From: CAYYFX01 sp964571855
GTDB lineage: Bacteria > ARS69
Length of the DNA stretch: 64,000 bases
Assembly (NCBI GenBank): GCA_964571855.1
Contig: CAZNDO010000008.1
Span: 62,001 to 126,000 of the forward strand
Direction of reading: 5' to 3'
Shown: positions 59,994-64,000 of the stretch, one piece after another
Layout: each line of letters opens with the position of its first letter
Position numbering within the stretch: position 1 is the first letter of the stretch
Made by a program: the position numbers and the translations under genes
Notes under the pieces: model-generated
Database searches by the model: none
The model's input: the letters and a program-made list of their open reading frames with translations, nothing else
What the model was told of the DNA's origin: nothing

Positions 59994-61019
59994 ATGGCGG
60001 ACACGGTAGGACTGGCGGTCGTCGGCGCGGGGTACTGGGGGCCGAATCTCATCCGGAACGCGGCGGAGACGCCGGGGGCCGAGCTGCGCGTCGTCTGCGA
60101 CCTGGACGAGGGGCGCCTGTCCCGGATCGGCCGGCGCCATCCCGGGGTGAAGCTCGTGCGGGGCTTCGCCGACGCGCTCGCGGATCCGGCGGTGGACGCC
60201 GTGATCGTGGCCACGCCGGCGGCCTCGCACCACGAGCTGGCGAAGGCGGCGCTGGCGGCCGGCAAGGACGTCCTGGTGGAGAAGCCGCTGGCCATGAACG
60301 TGGCCCAGTCCCGGGAGCTCGTGAAGGCGGCGGACGCCGGCCGGCGCGTGCTCATGACCGGGCACACCTTCATCTACAACGCTGCCGTGAAGTACGTGCG
60401 GGAGCTGGTGGACTCCGGCGAGATCGGCGACGTGCTGTACATCTACTCCAGCCGCGTGAACCTGGGGCAGGTCCGCAAGGACGTGAACGCGCTCTGGAAC
60501 GTGGCGCCGCACGACATCTCGATCGCGAACTTCGTGCTGGGCGAGGCGCCGCACCGCGTGCGCGCGGTGGGCCGTTCCTTCCTGCAGCCGGGCATCGAGG
60601 ACGTGGTGTTCGCGGTCTTCGAGTACCCGGGCGGCGCGCTCGCGCACGTCCACTCCAGCTGGCTGGATCCCAGCAAGGTGCGCCGGACCACGTTCGTGGG
60701 GTCGAAGAAGATGGTGATCTACGACGACGTGGAGTCCGAGGGGAAGATCAAGGTGTACGACAAGGGCGTGCGGCGGCAGGGCCCGGACGGCGAGTACGGC
60801 GAGTTCCAGCTGAAGCTGCACTCCGGGGACATCCGCATCCCCAAGATCACGTTCACCGAGCCGCTGGCCGAGGAGTGCGCGCACTTCGTGGAGTGCGTGC
60901 GCACGCGCGCCGTGCCGCGCACGGACGGGCGCGCCGGTCTGGCGGTCGTGGCCGCGCTCGAGGCGGCGCAGCGCTCGCTCGCGACCGGCGGCGACGCCGT
61001 CGACATCCCGGCGGAGTAG
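59994..61019 (+). CDS. Gfo/Idh/MocA-family oxidoreductase
   Basis: A 341-residue NAD(P)-dependent sugar dehydrogenase: GLAVVGAGYWGPNLIRNA (nucleotide binding), VEKPLAMNVAQSRELVKAA (EKP motif lysine), TGHTFIYNAAVKYVRELV, and WNVAPHDISIANFVLGEAP in the substrate domain. Close relatives include WlbA/WbpB, which oxidise UDP-linked amino-sugar acids; this is plausible given the setting. GGGGAAGACAGG precedes the ATG. Confidence 0.9.
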   Translation: MADTVGLAVVGAGYWGPNLIRNAAETPGAELRVVCDLDEGRLSRIGRRHPGVKLVRGFADALADPAVDAVIVATPAASHHELAKAALAAGKDVLVEKPLAMNVAQSRELVKAADAGRRVLMTGHTFIYNAAVKYVRELVDSGEIGDVLYIYSSRVNLGQVRKDVNALWNVAPHDISIANFVLGEAPHRVRAVGRSFLQPGIEDVVFAVFEYPGGALAHVHSSWLDPSKVRRTTFVGSKKMVIYDDVESEGKIKVYDKGVRRQGPDGEYGEFQLKLHSGDIRIPKITFTEPLAEECAHFVECVRTRAVPRTDGRAGLAVVAALEAAQRSLATGGDAVDIPAE

Positions 61020-61028
61020 GAGGGTCCG

Positions 61029-61982
61029 GTGAGCAGCGTTCCCCGCGTCTCGGTCATCGTTCCCGCCTTCAACGAGGCGGGGAACGTCGAGCGGCTGTTC
61101 GAGCGGATCGAGGCGGGCCTCGTCGCGTGCGGCATGTCCGGGGAGACCGTCCTCGTGGACGACGGCTCCTCGGACGGCACGTGGGCGAAGGTGGAGGCGG
61201 AGGCCGCGCGTCGCGGCAACGTCCGGCCCTTCCGGCATCGCCGGAACTTCGGCCTGTCGGAGGCCCTCAACACGGGGTTCCGCAACGTGCGCGGCGAGTA
61301 CATCGTGTTCCTGCCCGCGGACCTGCAGTCGGACCCGGCGGAGGACATCCCGAAGCTCGTGGCCGAGCTGGTCGGCGGCGTGGACGTCGTGTGCGGGCGG
61401 CGGATCGGGCGGCTGGAGGGGAAGCTCTTCGTCTCGCTCGTGTACAACTTCCTGAGTCGCGTCCTCTTCGGCGTGGACGCGCACGACCTGAACTGGATCA
61501 AGGGGTTCCGCCGCGAGGTGATCGACACCATCCGCCTGCGCTCGGACTGGCACCGGTACGTGGTGGTCCTGGCCGCCGGCCGCGGGTTCAAGGTGAAGGA
61601 GATCCCCACCAGCTACTACCCGCGGCACTCCGGCCGCTCCAAGTTCGGGCGCAAGCGGATCCTGCGGGGGCTCCTGGACCTGCTGGTCGTGAAGTTCGAG
61701 CTCGCGTTCACGGACAAGCCCATGCTGCTGTTCGGCTCGTGGGGCCTGGCCTCGCTCTTCGCCGGCGTCCTGCTCGGCGCGGGGCTCGTGGTCCAGAAGC
61801 TCCTCACGCACGTGGGTTCGCGGCCGTTCCTGTTCCTGGCCATGCTGCTGGTGATGGTGGGGGTGCAGCTGCTCGGGCTGGGGTTCCTGGCGGAGCAGGT
61901 GGCGTCCCTCCGGGAGGACCTGCGGGTCCGGTCCGGGGGCGCACTCAGCCCCGAGGACCGCGGCGAGGTGGAGCGCGCGTGA
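61029..61982 (+). CDS. Glycosyltransferase family 2 with two membrane helices (GtrB-like)
   Basis: A 317-residue GT2: VSVIVPAFNEAGNVERLFER, LVDDGSSDGTWAKVE, FLPADLQSDPAEDIPKL (DxD-like with QSDP), RHSGRSKFGRKRI, then two helices (about 240-285) at the C-terminus. This is the GtrB/PgfS plan: a polyprenyl-phosphate glycosyltransferase. The start codon is GTG 61029 after GGAGGGTCC. It is closely packed behind the oxidoreductase. Confidence 0.9.
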   Translation: MSSVPRVSVIVPAFNEAGNVERLFERIEAGLVACGMSGETVLVDDGSSDGTWAKVEAEAARRGNVRPFRHRRNFGLSEALNTGFRNVRGEYIVFLPADLQSDPAEDIPKLVAELVGGVDVVCGRRIGRLEGKLFVSLVYNFLSRVLFGVDAHDLNWIKGFRREVIDTIRLRSDWHRYVVVLAAGRGFKVKEIPTSYYPRHSGRSKFGRKRILRGLLDLLVVKFELAFTDKPMLLFGSWGLASLFAGVLLGAGLVVQKLLTHVGSRPFLFLAMLLVMVGVQLLGLGFLAEQVASLREDLRVRSGGALSPEDRGEVERA

Positions 61983-61989
61983 CCCGGGG

Positions 61990-62001
61990 TCGTGCTAAGA
62001 T
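61990..62001 (+). promoter_or_regulatory. Possible extended -10 promoter upstream of the DPM1-like gene
   Basis: TCGTGCTAAGAT contains TGC directly before TAAGAT (61996-62001), an extended -10 element, about 80 bases before GTG 62080. No good -35 box is seen. Confidence 0.35.
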
Positions 62002-62079
62002 GTTCCCCGACCGCGGTTTGAACCCCCCGGCCGGCCCCGCCGGACGCCCCGATCCCCGAAGCAGAGGTCGCCCGGCGGC

Positions 62080-62829
62080 GTGAGAGCCCTCGTCATCATC
62101 CCGACCTACAACGAGCGGGAGAACCTGGCGGAGATCGTGCCCCTGGTGCTGGCGCACCCGGGGTTCGAGGTGCTCGTGGTGGACGATGCCTCGCCGGACG
62201 GCACCGGGCAGGTGGCGGAGGGGCTGAAGGCGTCGACCGGGCGCGTGCACGTGCTGCATCGGGCCGGGAAACTCGGGCTGGGCTCCGCGTACGTCGAGGG
62301 GTTCCGGTGGGCGCTGGGCCGCACGGCGGCGCCGTTCGTGTTCGAGATGGACGCGGACTTCTCGCACGACCCGAAGTACCTGCCCCAGATGCTCCGGATC
62401 GCGGAGGAGGAGGGCGCGGACCTGGTGCTCGGGTCCCGCTACACGGGCGGCGGCGCGAACGTGGTGAACTGGCCCATCCGCCGGCTCATCCTCTCGTACT
62501 CCGCGAACGTGTACGCGCGCTGGGTCACCGGGATGCCGCTCAAGGACTCCACCGGCGGCTTCAAGTGCTTCCGGCGGAAAGTGCTGGAGTCGATCGACCT
62601 GGATGCCGTGGGTTCCGACGGGTACGGCTTCCAGATCGAGGTGAACTTCCACGCGTGGCGGCAGGGCTTCCGGATCCGGGAACTGCCGATCGTGTTCGTG
62701 GACCGCCACTCGGGCACGTCGAAGATGAGCCGGCGGATCATCTGGGAGGCCTTCTGGCTGGTATGGAAGCTCCGGTTCAGGTCCCTCTGGGGCGGGAAGG
62801 CGACGGCCGCGAACGGCCGTCCGCGTTGA
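62080..62829 (+). CDS. Polyprenol-phosphate mannosyltransferase (DPM1-like)
   Basis: A 249-residue GT2 of the dolichol-phosphate mannose synthase type: ALVIIPTYNERENLAEIVPL, VVDDASPDGTGQVAE, KLGLGSAYVEGFRWAL, MDADFSHDPKYLPQML and DSTGGFKCFRRKVLESID; RHSGTSKMSRRII near the end. It loads mannose (or glucose) on undecaprenyl phosphate for the GT-C enzymes encoded upstream. No membrane helix. GTG start with weak Shine-Dalgarno; the stop overlaps the next TTG. Confidence 0.93.
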   Translation: MRALVIIPTYNERENLAEIVPLVLAHPGFEVLVVDDASPDGTGQVAEGLKASTGRVHVLHRAGKLGLGSAYVEGFRWALGRTAAPFVFEMDADFSHDPKYLPQMLRIAEEEGADLVLGSRYTGGGANVVNWPIRRLILSYSANVYARWVTGMPLKDSTGGFKCFRRKVLESIDLDAVGSDGYGFQIEVNFHAWRQGFRIRELPIVFVDRHSGTSKMSRRIIWEAFWLVWKLRFRSLWGGKATAANGRPR

Positions 62830-64000
62830 CCCGCCCGGAGATCAGCGTGGTCGTGGTCTCCTACGAGACCCGCGACCTCGTCCGCAGCCTCCTGGCGTCT
62901 CTGCGCCGGGCGGACACCTCGCGCCCGTGCGAGGTGCTGGTGGTGGACAACGCGTCCCGCGACGGCACCGTGGCCATGCTGCGGGGCGAGTTCCCGGACG
63001 TGCGCGTGATCGCGAACGCCGAGAACGTGGGGTACTCGCGCGCGGTCAACCAGGCCATCCGCGCCGCCTCCGGGCGGTACCTGCTGATCCTGAACCCGGA
63101 CATCGAGGTGCAACCCGGCGCGATCGAGGCGCTCGCGCGGCACATGGACGCGGATCCCGCCACGGGCATCGCGGGCGGCAAGCTGCTGAACCCGGACGGC
63201 ACGCTGCAGTACTCCTGCCGCACGTTCTACACGCTGTCCACGCTGCTGCACCGGCGGACGCCGATCGGCCGGCTGTTCCCGAACAGCCGCGTCGTGCGGG
63301 ACCACCTCATGATGGATTGGGACCACGACACGGTGCGCGAGGTGGACTGGATGCTCGGCGCCTGCCTCATGGTGCGGCGCGAGGCCATCACGGACGTGGG
63401 TCTCATGGACGAACGCTTCTTCATGTACTTCGAGGACGTGGACTGGTGCTACCGCATGAAGCAGCACGGATGGCGCGTGGTCTACGTCCCGGACGCGCGC
63501 ATGACCCACGTGCACCGGCGGGAGAGCGCGAAGGGCGGGGGGCTGTTCAACCGCCGCCTCGTGGCCCACCTGAACAGCATGTTCCGCTTCTTCGACAAAT
63601 GGAACACGCTGCTGTACCGCGTGCGCAAGCACCGGGACCTGGCGCTGGGCAGCCTCCTGCTCCTGGGGGACCTGGCGGCCGTGAACCTGGCCTTCGCCGG
63701 GGCGTTCGGGCTGCGCACCGTGCTGTCCAGCGTGCTGCAGCGGCCGGTGTTCCCGTTCTCGGCGTACCAGCCGTTCCTGCTGCTCACGAACGCGGTCGTG
63801 CTGTTCGTGAGCGCGCAGCGCGGGTTGTACCGGCGGCCCACCGCGCGCGATCTCCTGGACGACGCGTTCGATCTCGGCAAGGGGCTCGTGCTGTCCACGC
63901 TCATCCTGATGGCGAGCACGTTCCTCACGCGCTCGGAGCTGCACTCGCGCTTCATGCTGGCCGCGTTCCTGCCGCTGGCATTCGCCACCACGCTGGCCGG
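62826..64000 (+). CDS. GT2 fused to the N-terminus of a polyprenyl glycosylphosphotransferase (partial)
   Basis: An open frame starts at TTG 62826, overlapping the previous stop (TTGA), and runs off the window after 391 codons. Residues 1-255 form a rhamnosyltransferase-like GT2: ISVVVVSYETRDLVRSLLA, VVDNASRDGTVAML, LILNPDIEVQPG, VDWMLGACLMVRREAI and MYFEDVDWCYRMKQHGWRV. From about residue 275 come hydrophobic helices (LGSLLLLGDLAAVNLAFAGA) and QRGLYRR, the N-terminal membrane part of WbaP/CpsE-type enzymes. The catalytic domain would lie beyond the window end. Confidence 0.82.
   Translation, partial: MTRPEISVVVVSYETRDLVRSLLASLRRADTSRPCEVLVVDNASRDGTVAMLRGEFPDVRVIANAENVGYSRAVNQAIRAASGRYLLILNPDIEVQPGAIEALARHMDADPATGIAGGKLLNPDGTLQYSCRTFYTLSTLLHRRTPIGRLFPNSRVVRDHLMMDWDHDTVREVDWMLGACLMVRREAITDVGLMDERFFMYFEDVDWCYRMKQHGWRVVYVPDARMTHVHRRESAKGGGLFNRRLVAHLNSMFRFFDKWNTLLYRVRKHRDLALGSLLLLGDLAAVNLAFAGAFGLRTVLSSVLQRPVFPFSAYQPFLLLTNAVVLFVSAQRGLYRRPTARDLLDDAFDLGKGLVLSTLILMASTFLTRSELHSRFMLAAFLPLAFATTLA

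Noticed and set aside
1..64000. Phage, plasmid or integrated element
   Set aside because: No integrase, transposase, phage structural or replication gene was found; base composition and gene packing look uniform.

Overview
The window comes from a bacterial chromosome of very high G+C (about 70% by eye) with tightly packed genes. Most neighbours in a run overlap by 4 bases (ATGA or GTGA), and GTG and TTG starts are common. Lipoprotein signals, a SurA-like chaperone and a LpoA-like lipoprotein point to a two-membrane cell envelope. The order ispE - spoVG - tRNA-Gln - prs - rplY - pth - rpsF - ssb - rpsR - DUF2232 - rplI resembles Desulfobacterota/Geobacter-type genomes and high-G+C FCB-neighbour lineages such as Candidatus Eisenbacteria. 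DUF2723 and YfhO-family membrane proteins and many glycosyltransferases favour the second. No rRNA or other decisive marker is present, so this assignment is inference.

Layout. (1) 1-9.4 kb: a surface-polysaccharide island with a three-domain glycosyltransferase, two GT4 genes on the minus strand, another GT4, the heptose isomerase gmhA and a polyprenyl glycosylphosphotransferase. (2) 9.4-11.3 kb: an SMR-type membrane protein, a uridine kinase and a UbiA-type enzyme resembling decaprenyl-phosphate phosphoribosyltransferase. (3) 11.3-18.3 kb: housekeeping genes for isoprenoids, PRPP and the ribosome (ispE to rplI), with a tRNA-Gln. A 247-bp palindrome with perfect 76-bp arms sits between pth and rpsF. 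(4) 18.3-25.8 kb: envelope genes, namely a SurA-like lipoprotein that appears to start at CTG, a bifunctional nuclease, two solute-binding-type lipoproteins, selA, and an NTPase-like/transmembrane/SPOR hybrid. (5) 25.9-36.6 kb: smc, ftsY, a GAF-PAS-HisKA-REC protein with no ATPase domain, YfhO and UPF0104 membrane proteins and a GT4. (6) 36.7-41.3 kb: ribD-ribE-ribBA-ribH-nusB and a phosphoesterase. (7) 41.3-64 kb: a second polysaccharide island with gmd/rmd (GDP-D-rhamnose type), a DUF2723-TPR protein, a nucleotide-sugar epimerase, two radical SAM enzymes, a UPF0104 protein, a sulfatase-fold protein, many GT2/GT4 enzymes and a GT2-phosphoglycosyltransferase fusion cut off by the window end.

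The genes fit one theme. Sugars are activated (gmd, rmd, epimerases, gmhA), attached to polyprenyl phosphate (two phosphoglycosyltransferases, a UbiA enzyme), extended by cytoplasmic glycosyltransferases, and probably modified or transferred outside by large membrane glycosyltransferases. Several promoters can be read directly as TTGAC(G/C) - 17 bp - TAnnnT, and they mark the main transcription units.

No CRISPR array, insertion sequence, integrase or phage gene was seen.
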